9,388 nt of DNA, from assembly GCA_035457545.1 (NCBI GenBank), contig DATIBM010000196.1, forward strand, positions 1 through 9,388. Direction: 5' to 3'. The notes under the pieces are model-generated. The model was not told the origin of the DNA, did no database searches, and saw only the letters and a program-made list of their open reading frames with translations. Shown here one piece after another: positions 1 to 7,639 of the stretch. The DNA comes from Nitrospira_G sp035457545 (GTDB taxonomy: Bacteria > Nitrospirota > Nitrospiria > Nitrospirales > Nitrospiraceae). The position numbers were made by a program, and so were the translations under genes. Each line of letters starts with the position of its first letter. Position 1 is the stretch's first letter.

Positions 1-2
1 CC

Positions 3-377
3 AAGGTCGAAGCCTGCGTTGAGAATATCTTGGCAGGCCAGGAGTTTACGCTGAAAAACGACCAGGGGTTACCTATTACAATCGAGGCAGAACCGGATAT
101 CCTCCAGCAACTGGTTGACCTTCGCAACAAAGGCAAACTCGGCTGTGGAACCTTCAGTCTCCGACTGACTGGTAACGTCGAGAATATGAAGCTCATGTGC
201 ACAAAGTTTTCCCCGAAAGGTGAGTCTCCGGGGGAGCCCAAATCACAAGATGCGATGGATTTTACTCCGGACATGGTCAGGCAGCTCACGGAGGAGCTTA
301 AGAAGTCATTCATTGACCATCGTGGTTCGCCCAAACAGCACGATAAGCGTATGCCCATGAGGCTGGAAGAGCGCTGA
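3..377 (+). CDS. Hypothetical protein, 5'-truncated by window edge
   Basis: The frame is open from the first bases to the TGA at 375-377, giving about 124 visible residues. A TTG at 30 could serve as a start, but the coding frame continues upstream of it without a stop and no Shine-Dalgarno precedes it, so I treat the gene as cut by the window edge. I do not recognise the family. The visible part is hydrophilic with no signal peptide or membrane segment, which suggests a cytoplasmic protein. It looks mixed alpha/beta: an N-terminal strand-rich part with a CGTFSLRLTG stretch, then a charged helix (MVRQLTEELKKSF) and a basic tail. GC is lower (31 of 60 bases at 61-120) than in the genes downstream. 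It ends 54 bp before the exoprotein gene. Whether it belongs to the same transcript cannot be told. Confidence 0.6.
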   Translation, partial: KVEACVENILAGQEFTLKNDQGLPITIEAEPDILQQLVDLRNKGKLGCGTFSLRLTGNVENMKLMCTKFSPKGESPGEPKSQDAMDFTPDMVRQLTEELKKSFIDHRGSPKQHDKRMPMRLEER

Positions 378-431
378 TTGGACGGTCTCAAGAACATCGA
401 ATGACACTAATAGCACTGCATATTCCGCCCA
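378..431 (+). other. Intergenic spacer upstream of the tps operon
   Basis: This is 54 bp between the stop of the unknown gene and the first ATG of the exoprotein gene. I see no hairpin terminator. TTGGAC at 378-383 resembles a -35 box, but the only TAATAG-like -10 candidate (408-413) lies 24 bp further on, too far for a normal sigma-70 promoter. No purine-rich Shine-Dalgarno precedes ATG 432 or ATG 456. The operon promoter is therefore either non-canonical here or lies upstream of the window. Confidence 0.3.
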
Positions 432-3344
432 ATGCAATCACCTCACACACATCACATGCCTAGCGCTAGTTCTAAAGCAATCGCTGTAGTGGTGCTGATT
501 GGAATCGTACTTGGGGGTCCCGGATGCCCAGTGTCGGCATCGCAGGCTCAGACACCTCCCCCCATAACCTCGACAACTGGCATAGGCAACTTAGGGACAA
601 CCGTGACTCAGAGCGGCAACACGTATCACATCACCGGCGGCGCCAGGCCGACAAACGGACCCAATCTGTTTCACAGCTTCGGGAACTTCAATGTTCCAGC
701 CAACAACGTCGCCAACTTCGTGAACGATGCCGGGCTCCCGACAACCAACATTCTCGGACGGGTGACCGGCGGGAATCTCTCATCGATCTTCGGGACTATC
801 CAAACGACCAACTTCGCCAACGCGAATCTCTTCCTGATGAACCCGGCCGGGTTTCTCTTCGGCCCCACCGCCACGCTCAATGTCGGTGGCATGGTTACGT
901 TCACCAGTGCCGACTACCTGCGCTTCTCCGACAATACGAGGTTCAACGCGGTTCCGAATATGGCCGCCGATGCCCTCCTGAGCACGGCGCCGGTCGCGGC
1001 CTTCGGATTTCTCGGAACCAACCCCGGTGCCATTTCAATTGAAGGCAGCAAGCTCACCCTGGCAGCAGACCAGAGTATCTCCCTGATCGGAGGCAATATC
1101 ACGGTTCAGAATGGGAAGTTGGAAAACGGAACGACTCAGACCGCCTTGCTCTCATCGCCCAACGGTCGAATCAATCTCGCGAGCGTTGCTTCGCCAGGAG
1201 AAATCCTGGCCGGAACCCTGGATCAAGCTCCCAATATCGATGGTCAGTCGTTCGGACCCCTGGGCACGATCCAGGTCACAAGCCAATCAGTCATTGATGC
1301 GAGTGGTGATGGAGGAGGCACCATCGCTATCAGGGGCGGTCGTCTGATCGTGGATGACTCCATGATCTCCGCCAATACAACAGAATCAGCCGGACCACCA
1401 GCCGGGCCACCTGGCTCAGGCATCGACATTCAGATGTCGCAGGACGTGTTAATTCGTAATCGCGCCATCCTTGAAACGAACGTGACCGATGATGCGGCCC
1501 CAGGTATCGGGTCGGGCGGCGTGCGCGTCAGGGCGAACCACATAGAAATCGCGGGTATTCTCGATTTCCTGACATTCCCATTCACGGGAATCCGGTCCAA
1601 TGTTTCAGCCGAAAGTCAAGGAGGTCGTAGCGGGAACATCTCGCTTGATGCCAATTCCATTGTCGTGAAAGAACTCGGACAGATCGCAACGTTCACGGAA
1701 GGGTCTGGCCATGCCGGCGATATTGCCCTACGGGCCAAAGAACGTCTCGAAATTAGCACTGTGGGCTTCATTCAATCCGCTTCACGATTCGCATCCGGCA
1801 ATGCCGGCGATATCGAACTGACAAGCACGCATGGAAACATTACGATGCCGACCGCTTTTGTCACAACTCAAACCGAACAGAGTAGCGGAAACGCGGGCAC
1901 AATCATGGTAAATGCGCCGAATGGAGATATTACGCTCACTGCTCAGTCATCGTTGTTTAATGCGACACGGGGTACGGGATCGCTTGGGGGGATTCAGATT
2001 AAAGCCAAGAATTTACGGGTCCTGAATGGCTCCCGCATTCAGGGAGACAATTTTTCCACGCTTGCGCCGGGACCTATCGCGGTGAACCTGTCAGGCAATT
2101 TAAGTCTTGATGGGGAATCTGCAATTCAGACGATCTCACGGGGGGCCGCACCCGCCGCTGATCTCACCATTACGGCCCACGAAATTCATGTCGCCGGAGA
2201 CAGCAGCCTCTCGACTGAAACATTTGGTACCGGTACTGGAGGACGCCTTAATCTCGTTACTGAACATGTCCGTCTCTCTGACGGAGGTCAGGTCCGAAGC
2301 GGCAGCGCCTTCGATCCCTTTCCTCCACCCAACCGCCCGCGCGTGAGCCCTTCCGGCCACGGGGGAACCATTACTATCCAAGGCCAGTTGGGTCCTGCCG
2401 GGTCGGTTGTGATCGAAGGTCTTGACAGCGGCATCTTCACCACCGCGGAAGGGACCGGCCAGGGAGGTAATACGAACATCTCGGCCCGGACCGTGACCAT
2501 CCAGAACGGAGGGACAATCTCCGCCGCAACATCGGGCATCGCCTCCAGCGCGACGGGTGGCAACATTACGATTTCCTCGGTTCAGTCCACCACACTCGAT
2601 AATGGCGGCTCAATTACCGCCAGCAGCACCGGCCCTGGCAACGCCGGCAACATCACGATCAACGCGGGCCAAACCTTCACGAGCACGAACAGCTCGGTGA
2701 CGACCGAGGCGGCGCAGGCGAGCGGCGGGAACATCACGGTGCTCGCCACGGACAGCGTTCGGCTTACCAACAGCCAGCTCAACGCCTCCGTGCAGGGCTC
2801 TACGACGACGGTGGGCGGGAACATTACCATCGATCCACAGGCCGTCATCCTGCAGAACAGCCAGATCATCGCCAACGCAACCCAGGGACAGGGGGGCAAC
2901 ATCTCGATCACCACCCAGTCGTTCCTGGCGGACGCCACCAGCGTCATCGACGCCTCCTCCCAGTTCGGCATCAGCGGCACGGTGAACATCCAATCTCCGA
3001 CCGCCCAGATGGCGGGCCGCCTGGTCGCGTTGCCGAAGAATCCACTCACCGCCACGTCGTTGTTCAGCCAGCGCTGCGCCGCGCTGACCGGCGGCCAGTT
3101 CAGCAGTTTCGTCGTGGCAGGACGTTATGGGCTCCCGCCCGAGCCTGGCGGCTGGCTGACCAGCCCGTTTGCGTGGGATGGGCCTGGTTCGCCGGCTGCG
3201 GCGCAGGACGAGGCCCCACTCTTTGCGAGGAACTTCATGGATGCCCACTCCACACCGGACACCTTTTCGATCCGACGATGGCCTGGTTCCAGCGCCGCGG
3301 CAGGGCACCCCATGTTCGACTGGACGGCGGGCTGCGGCTCATGA
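432..3344 (+). CDS. TpsA-type two-partner secretion exoprotein (filamentous haemagglutinin N-terminal domain)
   Basis: This is a secreted or surface beta-helical exoprotein of 970 aa, exported by Sec and then moved across the outer membrane by the TpsB encoded next. Residues 1-39 are a signal peptide (hydrophobic core about 16-29, cleavage predicted at SQA|Q). Residues about 46-165 form the TPS/haemagglutination-activity domain that TpsB recognises, with VTGGNLSSIFGTI (111-123) and NPAGFLFGP (137-145) matching conserved motifs of the family. From about 200 to 860 there are repeats of the form GxGGNIxI every 26-30 residues, typical of a right-handed beta-helix. Residues about 880-912 carry RCAAL...SSFVVAGRYGLPPEPGGWL, a C-terminal motif I recall from cyanobacterial and Nitrospira exoproteins, followed by a 58-residue tail. 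Start: ATG 432 is used here; in-frame ATG 456 would give a shorter n-region, and neither has a clear Shine-Dalgarno. An in-frame TAG at 411 limits extension. The mature protein has only two cysteines, C882 and C968. The adhesive or other activity cannot be read from sequence. Confidence 0.93.
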   Translation: MQSPHTHHMPSASSKAIAVVVLIGIVLGGPGCPVSASQAQTPPPITSTTGIGNLGTTVTQSGNTYHITGGARPTNGPNLFHSFGNFNVPANNVANFVNDAGLPTTNILGRVTGGNLSSIFGTIQTTNFANANLFLMNPAGFLFGPTATLNVGGMVTFTSADYLRFSDNTRFNAVPNMAADALLSTAPVAAFGFLGTNPGAISIEGSKLTLAADQSISLIGGNITVQNGKLENGTTQTALLSSPNGRINLASVASPGEILAGTLDQAPNIDGQSFGPLGTIQVTSQSVIDASGDGGGTIAIRGGRLIVDDSMISANTTESAGPPAGPPGSGIDIQMSQDVLIRNRAILETNVTDDAAPGIGSGGVRVRANHIEIAGILDFLTFPFTGIRSNVSAESQGGRSGNISLDANSIVVKELGQIATFTEGSGHAGDIALRAKERLEISTVGFIQSASRFASGNAGDIELTSTHGNITMPTAFVTTQTEQSSGNAGTIMVNAPNGDITLTAQSSLFNATRGTGSLGGIQIKAKNLRVLNGSRIQGDNFSTLAPGPIAVNLSGNLSLDGESAIQTISRGAAPAADLTITAHEIHVAGDSSLSTETFGTGTGGRLNLVTEHVRLSDGGQVRSGSAFDPFPPPNRPRVSPSGHGGTITIQGQLGPAGSVVIEGLDSGIFTTAEGTGQGGNTNISARTVTIQNGGTISAATSGIASSATGGNITISSVQSTTLDNGGSITASSTGPGNAGNITINAGQTFTSTNSSVTTEAAQASGGNITVLATDSVRLTNSQLNASVQGSTTTVGGNITIDPQAVILQNSQIIANATQGQGGNISITTQSFLADATSVIDASSQFGISGTVNIQSPTAQMAGRLVALPKNPLTATSLFSQRCAALTGGQFSSFVVAGRYGLPPEPGGWLTSPFAWDGPGSPAAAQDEAPLFARNFMDAHSTPDTFSIRRWPGSSAAAGHPMFDWTAGCGS
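1632..1991 (+). repeat. Beta-helix coil repeats in TpsA, first block
   Basis: Codons for a Gly-[Asn/Asp/Gly]-Ile motif (SGNISL, AGDIAL, AGDIEL, AGTIMV, LGGIQI) recur at 1632, 1716, 1806, 1896 and 1986. The spacing is 84, 90, 90 and 90 bp, that is 28-30 residues. The repetition is in the protein; the nucleotide units have diverged. It fits stacked coils of the haemagglutinin-type beta-helix. Confidence 0.7.
2559..2900 (+). repeat. Beta-helix coil repeats in TpsA, second block
   Basis: The GGNI/AGNI codons, with DNA of the form GGSAACATYWCSRT, occur at 2559, 2646, 2727, 2817 and 2895. Spacing is 87, 81, 90 and 78 bp (29, 27, 30 and 26 residues). Similarity is visible in DNA as well as protein, more so than in the first block. 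The units contain LxNSQxxA-type stretches, rich in Asn, Thr and Ser as expected for beta-helix turns. Confidence 0.7.
3341..3344 (+). promoter_or_regulatory. ATGA stop/start overlap coupling tpsA and tpsB
   Basis: The TGA ending the exoprotein gene (3342-3344) overlaps the ATG (3341-3343) that begins the transporter. There is no good Shine-Dalgarno before 3341, so translation of the transporter probably depends on ribosomes finishing tpsA. This overlap, together with the signal peptide that follows, decides the transporter start over the longer reading frame that opens at 3173 inside tpsA. Confidence 0.75.
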
Positions 3345-5149
3345 CCTATCGCGCTGGCGAACCGGCGCTCGGGGCGGCGGCTCGATGCCGGCATTTTCCG
3401 TTCACCCTGTTGACCTTGCTCATGATCGCGCTTGCATCAGAATCATTGGTTTACGGGCAGGCGATTCCGCCTCCCATCTTCGATCCGACCGGCCGGAGCG
3501 GCGAGCCGCCCGGCCCGTTGAAGAAGGAATTCCAGCGGCCGATCCCCCCGCCGAGTCCGGTGCTCCCGCCCCTGCCGCCGTTGACGCCGGAGGAGCCGGG
3601 GAAAGCACCGCTCGGTCAAGTGAAGGTCTTCGTGCGGGACATCCAGGTGAGCGGCAATACGGTCTTCTCCAATGCGGAATTGGCCGAGGTCACGGCTCCG
3701 TTCAAGAACCGCACGCTCACGACGGAAGACTTGGAGCGGCTCCGCTTGGCGCTCACCCTGCACTATGTCAACAAGGGGTATCTGACTTCCGGCGCGATCA
3801 TCCCGGACCAGGACGTGAAGGACGGCGTGATCACAGTCCAAATCATCGAAGGCAAGCTCACGCGCATCAACGTGGAGGGCAACGAATGGTTCCGGTCCGG
3901 CTACCTGCGCAACCGGCTGGAGTTGGGCGTCACGACCCCCGTCACCCTGCCGCCCCTGCAGGAGCGGTTGCAATTGCTGCAACAGGACCGCCGGATCGAG
4001 CGCATCAACGCCGAGTTGCGCCCGGGACAGGCGCTGGGCGAGAGCGAGCTGAACGTGCGGGTCGCCGATCGCAATCCGTTCCACGCCACATTGCAAGTGG
4101 ATAACTACCAGACGCCCTTGGTCGGCGAGATCCGCGGGCTCGCCACGCTGGTGGACGATAACCTGACCGGCAACGGCGATGTGCTCGCTCTTACCTACGG
4201 CCAGTCGGCCGGCGCCATTCCGATCATCGACGCGACCTACGCCATCCCATTGAACCGGTACGACACGACCTTCTCCGCCAACTACCGCCGGAACGACTAC
4301 AAGCTCGTCGAAGATCCCTTCGATCCGCTGGACATCAAGACCAACACGGAGATCATCGGGTTCGGGCTGCGCCAGCCGATTTACAAGACTGTGACGGATG
4401 AAGTTGCCTTCTCGATTCTGGGCGAACACCTGTTCACGCAAAGTTTTCTCTTCAAGACCATCCCCATCGACCTCTTCCCCGGCTTCCAGAACGGCGCCGC
4501 CACCGTGACGGCCCTCCGCTTCGTCCAGGAATGGACCCATCGCACGGTGGATACGGTCGTGGCCGTGCGGTCCCGGTTCAGCGTGGGGATCAACGCGCTC
4601 GGGGCCACGATCAACGCCGACGACGATTTGCCGGACGGGCAGTTCTTTGCCTGGCTGGGCCAGGCTCAAGGCATCAAGCAGCTCGGCAAGAACTGGCTGG
4701 ACATGCAACTGTTGGGGCGCATGGACCTGCAAGTGACCAACTCGCCGCTGTTCCCGCTCGAGCAGGTCGCGATCGGCGGCCGCTACAGCGTGCGTGGATA
4801 CAGAGAAGTGACGTTGCTGCGCGACAACGCCTTTCTCGCCTCCCTGGAAAGCCGTATTCCGATTTGGCGCTGGGCCAGCGGCGAACCGATGTTTCAGCTC
4901 GCCCCCTTCGTCGACGTCGGCCATGGATGGAACCTGGGCGTCAACAAGCGCCCCTTCACCACCACGCCCATCGTCGGCCTGCCGGACACGATCGCGAGCG
5001 TCGGCATGGGCCTGCGGTGGAATATTCTCCCGAAGGAGCGCGCGATCTTCGAGGTCTATTGGGGCCAGAAACTGAACCACATCGATCGGGTGGGCGATGC
5101 CCTGCAGGATTATGGCGTGCACCTGGGCCTGACCATCAACCTCTTGTAG
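3341..5149 (+). CDS. TpsB outer-membrane transporter (ShlB/FhaC/HecB family)
   Basis: This is a 602-aa Omp85-superfamily channel that moves the upstream exoprotein across the outer membrane. Residues 1 to about 41 are a signal peptide (core about 21-32, cleavage near VYG|QA). Residues about 42-90 are a proline-rich linker. POTRA domain 1 spans about 94-172 (VRDIQVSGNTVF...LTLHYVNKGYLTSGAIIPDQ...VTVQIIEG-like pattern), followed by a second POTRA-like segment to about 245 and then the beta-barrel to the C-terminus. The hallmark loop-6 motif VRGYR is at 484-488. FVD at 523-525 matches the barrel-wall motif whose Asp pairs with the VRGY arginine in FhaC, so R485-D525 is the expected pair. Length is close to FhaC. 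It starts by ATGA overlap with the exoprotein gene, which argues that the two are a cognate pair, and its stop lies 13 bp before the CHAT gene. The frame could be read back to 3173, but that part lies inside tpsA and lacks a signal peptide. Confidence 0.94.
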   Translation: MTYRAGEPALGAAARCRHFPFTLLTLLMIALASESLVYGQAIPPPIFDPTGRSGEPPGPLKKEFQRPIPPPSPVLPPLPPLTPEEPGKAPLGQVKVFVRDIQVSGNTVFSNAELAEVTAPFKNRTLTTEDLERLRLALTLHYVNKGYLTSGAIIPDQDVKDGVITVQIIEGKLTRINVEGNEWFRSGYLRNRLELGVTTPVTLPPLQERLQLLQQDRRIERINAELRPGQALGESELNVRVADRNPFHATLQVDNYQTPLVGEIRGLATLVDDNLTGNGDVLALTYGQSAGAIPIIDATYAIPLNRYDTTFSANYRRNDYKLVEDPFDPLDIKTNTEIIGFGLRQPIYKTVTDEVAFSILGEHLFTQSFLFKTIPIDLFPGFQNGAATVTALRFVQEWTHRTVDTVVAVRSRFSVGINALGATINADDDLPDGQFFAWLGQAQGIKQLGKNWLDMQLLGRMDLQVTNSPLFPLEQVAIGGRYSVRGYREVTLLRDNAFLASLESRIPIWRWASGEPMFQLAPFVDVGHGWNLGVNKRPFTTTPIVGLPDTIASVGMGLRWNILPKERAIFEVYWGQKLNHIDRVGDALQDYGVHLGLTINLL

Positions 5150-5162
5150 TCGAAAGCGCGCA

Positions 5163-7520
5163 ATGGATCGATCCAGACACAGCCGTCGCCACCCAAGAGG
5201 GATTGTACGCGGTGCGCTGTTCTGCCTACTGTCACTCGGTCCGTTCGGCCTGCCCGCATGGTTGCCGGCGACAACCCATGCCGCAACCGATTCACCAGCC
5301 GCGGCAACTACTCCGGACGCCCTCATGCAGCAAGGGGCCTCGGCCTATCAGCGAGGGGCGTTCGACCAGGCATTGACCGCCTGGAAGGAAGCGGCTCAAC
5401 GTTATGAGGAGGCCGACCGGCCCAAGGACCAGAGCCGCGCGCTGGTGCAGGCCGCACAAGCCGCGCAGGCGCTCGGCCATCCCAAGCTGGCGCTCCAGCA
5501 ACTCGATTTGGCCTTGGCCCTGGCCCAGCAGGTCGGCCAGCCGGCCTGGACCGCCCAAGTGTTGGATCGGTTGGGCCGCGCCTACCTTTCGACGCGTCAA
5601 TTCGACGCCTCCGCCCAGTTTCTCGGTCATGCGCGCGATATCGCCCGGACCGTGGGAGATCCGGCGCTGACCGCCGCCGTCCTCAATGACCTCGGCATCC
5701 TCCGTTCGCTGGAAGGCCACTATGACGAGGCGCTTGTTTCCTATCGCGAAAGCCTGTCGCTGGCCCAGACCGCGGGACAGGACGCGCTGGCGAATCGCGC
5801 GCGCGTCAACGCCGCCCGCGCCGCGCTCCGCTTGGGCCATCACGATGAAGCGCAAGCTTGGCTGGACGCAGCCTCGCAGGGGATTCAGGCCCTTCCACCG
5901 TCCTACGATAAGGCCTCGGCCCTCATCTCGCTGGGGACCGTTCTGGGAGATGCCAGTCGAATCGGATCGGAAAACAAGAACGAGATCCTGTTGCGCGCGG
6001 CCGGATCGCTCCAGGAGGCGGCGGCCATGGCAGATCAACAGGGTGATGGGCGAACTGCCTCCTACGCCTGGGGCTATCTCGGGCGGCTCTATGAGTCGGA
6101 ACATCGCTATGAGGAAGCCGCCCGCCTGACCAGGCGGGCGACCTTCTCGGCACAGGCAGCCCAAGCGCCCGAGTCCCTATATCGCTGGCAATGGCAGTTG
6201 GGGCGCATCCTGGCCTCCCTCAATCAGTTGGACGAAGCGCTCGCTTCCTATCGCACCGCCGTCCATACCCTGGAACCCATTCGTCCCGAGGTGGCCCTGT
6301 CCCCGGAGCACGCCGGCTTCGGCGGCTCCGATTCGCTGCGTCCGCTCTATGTCGAATATGCCGATCTGCTCCTGCACCGGGCCGCCCGGATGGACGAAGG
6401 GGAAGCCGCGCAGGGTTACCTGAAGGCGGCGCGGGACGCGGTGGAGGCCTCAAAGGCCGTCGAGTTGCGGGATTATTTCCGTGACGAGTGCGTGGACGCG
6501 CTGCATGCCCAGAAGCGGGTGGAGACGGTCTCCGCGACGACGGCGGTCCTCTACCCGATCGTCTTTCCCGATCGGTTGGAATTGCTGGTCAGTCTGCCCG
6601 GAGGGCTCAAACGTCTCGCGGTCGACGTCTCGGCGTCTGCTCTCAGCGAGGAAGTCCGCCGCCTGCGGCAGTTGCTGGAAAAGCGCACCTCCCGCGAGTA
6701 TCTGCCACACGCCCAGCGGTTGTACGACTGGCTCGTGCGGCCGTGGGAGCCGGATTTCGCGGCGGCCAGGATCGACACGCTCGTCGTCGTACCGGACGGG
6801 CCCCTTCGCACGATCCCGATGGCCGCGCTTCATGACGGCCGGCAGTTCCTGATCCGTCAATACGCGGTCGCAACCACGCCGGGCCTCTACCTGACGGACC
6901 CGCAGCCCTTTGCCCGGGAGCGGGTGCGCTTGCTGGCCAGCGGCCTGACGGAAGCGACACAGGGCTTCCCGCCCCTTCCGCACGTGGCCGGGGAACTCAC
7001 GACGATCCGGTCGCTCTACGGCGGCGATCAACTCCTGAACAAGACGTTTGTCACAGGGAAGCTGGAACAGGAACTCAAGGACCGGCCGATCTCCGTCCTG
7101 CACATCGCGTCTCATGGCCGATTCGACAAGGACGTGGCCCATTCCTTCGTCCTGACTTACGACGACAAACTGACGATGGAACGGCTCGACCAATATGTGG
7201 GGCTCTTCAAATTTCGACGGGACCCGCTTGAGCTGTTGACGCTCAGCGCCTGCGAAACCGCCGCGGGCGACGAGCGCGCCGCGCTCGGCTTGGCCGGCGT
7301 CGCCATCAAGGCCGGCGCCCGAAGCGCCCTGGCCACCTTATGGTCGATCAACGACGCGGCTTCCTCGAAATTGGTCGGCGAGTTCTACCGGCAGTTAAGT
7401 GAAGCCGGGGTGTCCAAGGCGGTGGCCCTGCAACGGGCCCAGATGACCATGATGTCTGATCTCGGCTATGAGCATCCGGCCTATTGGTCGCCGTTTCTGC
7501 TTTTGAACAACTGGCTCTAA
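5163..7520 (+). CDS. Exported TPR-CHAT domain protein (caspase-like peptidase)
   Basis: This is a 785-aa protein predicted to act in the periplasm or envelope. Residues 1-40 form a signal peptide (RRHPRGIVRG, then a hydrophobic core, cleavage near THA|A). Residues about 53-373 hold about seven TPR-like helical repeats spaced roughly 35-45 residues apart (for example AYQRGAFDQALTAWKEA and NQLDEALASYRTAVHTL), presumably a binding surface. Residues about 455-785 form a CHAT domain: LVVVPDGPLRTIPMAAL at 540-556, HIASHG at 647-652 and LSACETA at 694-700. The expected catalytic dyad, H651 and C697, is present. CHAT enzymes are clan CD cysteine peptidases related to caspases and separase; the substrate here is unknown. 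The gene begins 13 bp after the tpsB stop and is probably co-transcribed. ATG 5163 is chosen because it precedes the signal peptide; no strong Shine-Dalgarno is visible. TPR-CHAT proteins are common; the export signal and the link to a TPS pair are the unusual parts. Confidence 0.92.
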   Translation: MDRSRHSRRHPRGIVRGALFCLLSLGPFGLPAWLPATTHAATDSPAAATTPDALMQQGASAYQRGAFDQALTAWKEAAQRYEEADRPKDQSRALVQAAQAAQALGHPKLALQQLDLALALAQQVGQPAWTAQVLDRLGRAYLSTRQFDASAQFLGHARDIARTVGDPALTAAVLNDLGILRSLEGHYDEALVSYRESLSLAQTAGQDALANRARVNAARAALRLGHHDEAQAWLDAASQGIQALPPSYDKASALISLGTVLGDASRIGSENKNEILLRAAGSLQEAAAMADQQGDGRTASYAWGYLGRLYESEHRYEEAARLTRRATFSAQAAQAPESLYRWQWQLGRILASLNQLDEALASYRTAVHTLEPIRPEVALSPEHAGFGGSDSLRPLYVEYADLLLHRAARMDEGEAAQGYLKAARDAVEASKAVELRDYFRDECVDALHAQKRVETVSATTAVLYPIVFPDRLELLVSLPGGLKRLAVDVSASALSEEVRRLRQLLEKRTSREYLPHAQRLYDWLVRPWEPDFAAARIDTLVVVPDGPLRTIPMAALHDGRQFLIRQYAVATTPGLYLTDPQPFARERVRLLASGLTEATQGFPPLPHVAGELTTIRSLYGGDQLLNKTFVTGKLEQELKDRPISVLHIASHGRFDKDVAHSFVLTYDDKLTMERLDQYVGLFKFRRDPLELLTLSACETAAGDERAALGLAGVAIKAGARSALATLWSINDAASSKLVGEFYRQLSEAGVSKAVALQRAQMTMMSDLGYEHPAYWSPFLLLNNWL

Positions 7521-7639
7521 CGTGGCCCCCTCACTGCCTCCTCTCCCCGGGGGGAGAGGGCGATGGGAGAGGGGCAAGGCCCAGGCAGAGCAATGCAACG
7601 AAAGAGCTCAATAACGTTCTTAACAACCTGGCAACACCC
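7521..7639 (+). other. Intergenic region between CHAT and DUF928 genes
   Basis: This is a 119-bp gap, the largest in the operon. Its first half is the GC-rich hairpin listed separately. The rest (7576-7639) is more A/T-rich and holds no convincing promoter or Shine-Dalgarno before ATG 7640. A frame continuous with the downstream gene can be opened at 7484, but this would run through the hairpin and overlap the CHAT gene, so I do not accept it. Confidence 0.5.
7525..7575 (+). repeat. Long GC-rich imperfect hairpin, REP-like
   Basis: The core arms CCTCTCCCC (7540-7548) and GGGGAGAGG (7551-7559) are perfectly complementary. An outer stem pairs GCCCC (7525-7529) with GGGGC (7571-7575), with imperfect pairing between. 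The pattern resembles the CCCTCTCCCC...GGGGAGAGGG intergenic palindromes scattered through many bacterial genomes. It has no T-tract, so it is not a standard Rho-independent terminator. It could stabilise the 3' end of the upstream message or lower expression of the downstream genes. Confidence 0.65.

Noticed and set aside
378..413. Sigma-70 promoter TTGGAC...TAATAG
   Set aside because: The spacer between the two boxes is 24 bp, well outside the usual 16-19.
1632..2900. CRISPR-like array from the regular 78-90 bp spacing
   Set aside because: The period follows codons of a beta-helix protein, the repeats are degenerate and in frame, and there are no unique spacers between identical repeats.
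3173..3340. 56-residue N-terminal extension of TpsB
   Set aside because: It lies inside tpsA, and ATG 3341 gives both the ATGA overlap and a proper signal peptide.
3169..4104. 311-codon + strand frame overlapping the tpsA end and tpsB start
   Set aside because: The translation is Arg/Ala/Gly/Pro-rich without motifs, and it is out of frame with two genes that are well supported.
3443..5326. 627-codon open frame on the - strand across the transporter gene
   Set aside because: It mirrors the real tpsB frame in GC-rich DNA. Its translation is low-complexity (rich in Arg, Gly, Val, Asp, Gln) with no domain, whereas the + strand frame has clear POTRA and VRGY motifs.
7525..7575. Rho-independent terminator
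   Set aside because: The stem is strong but no run of T follows on either side, and same-strand genes with related roles continue downstream.
7484..7639. Upstream extension of the first DUF928 gene
   Set aside because: It would overlap the CHAT gene and translate the hairpin. The signal peptide begins at ATG 7640.
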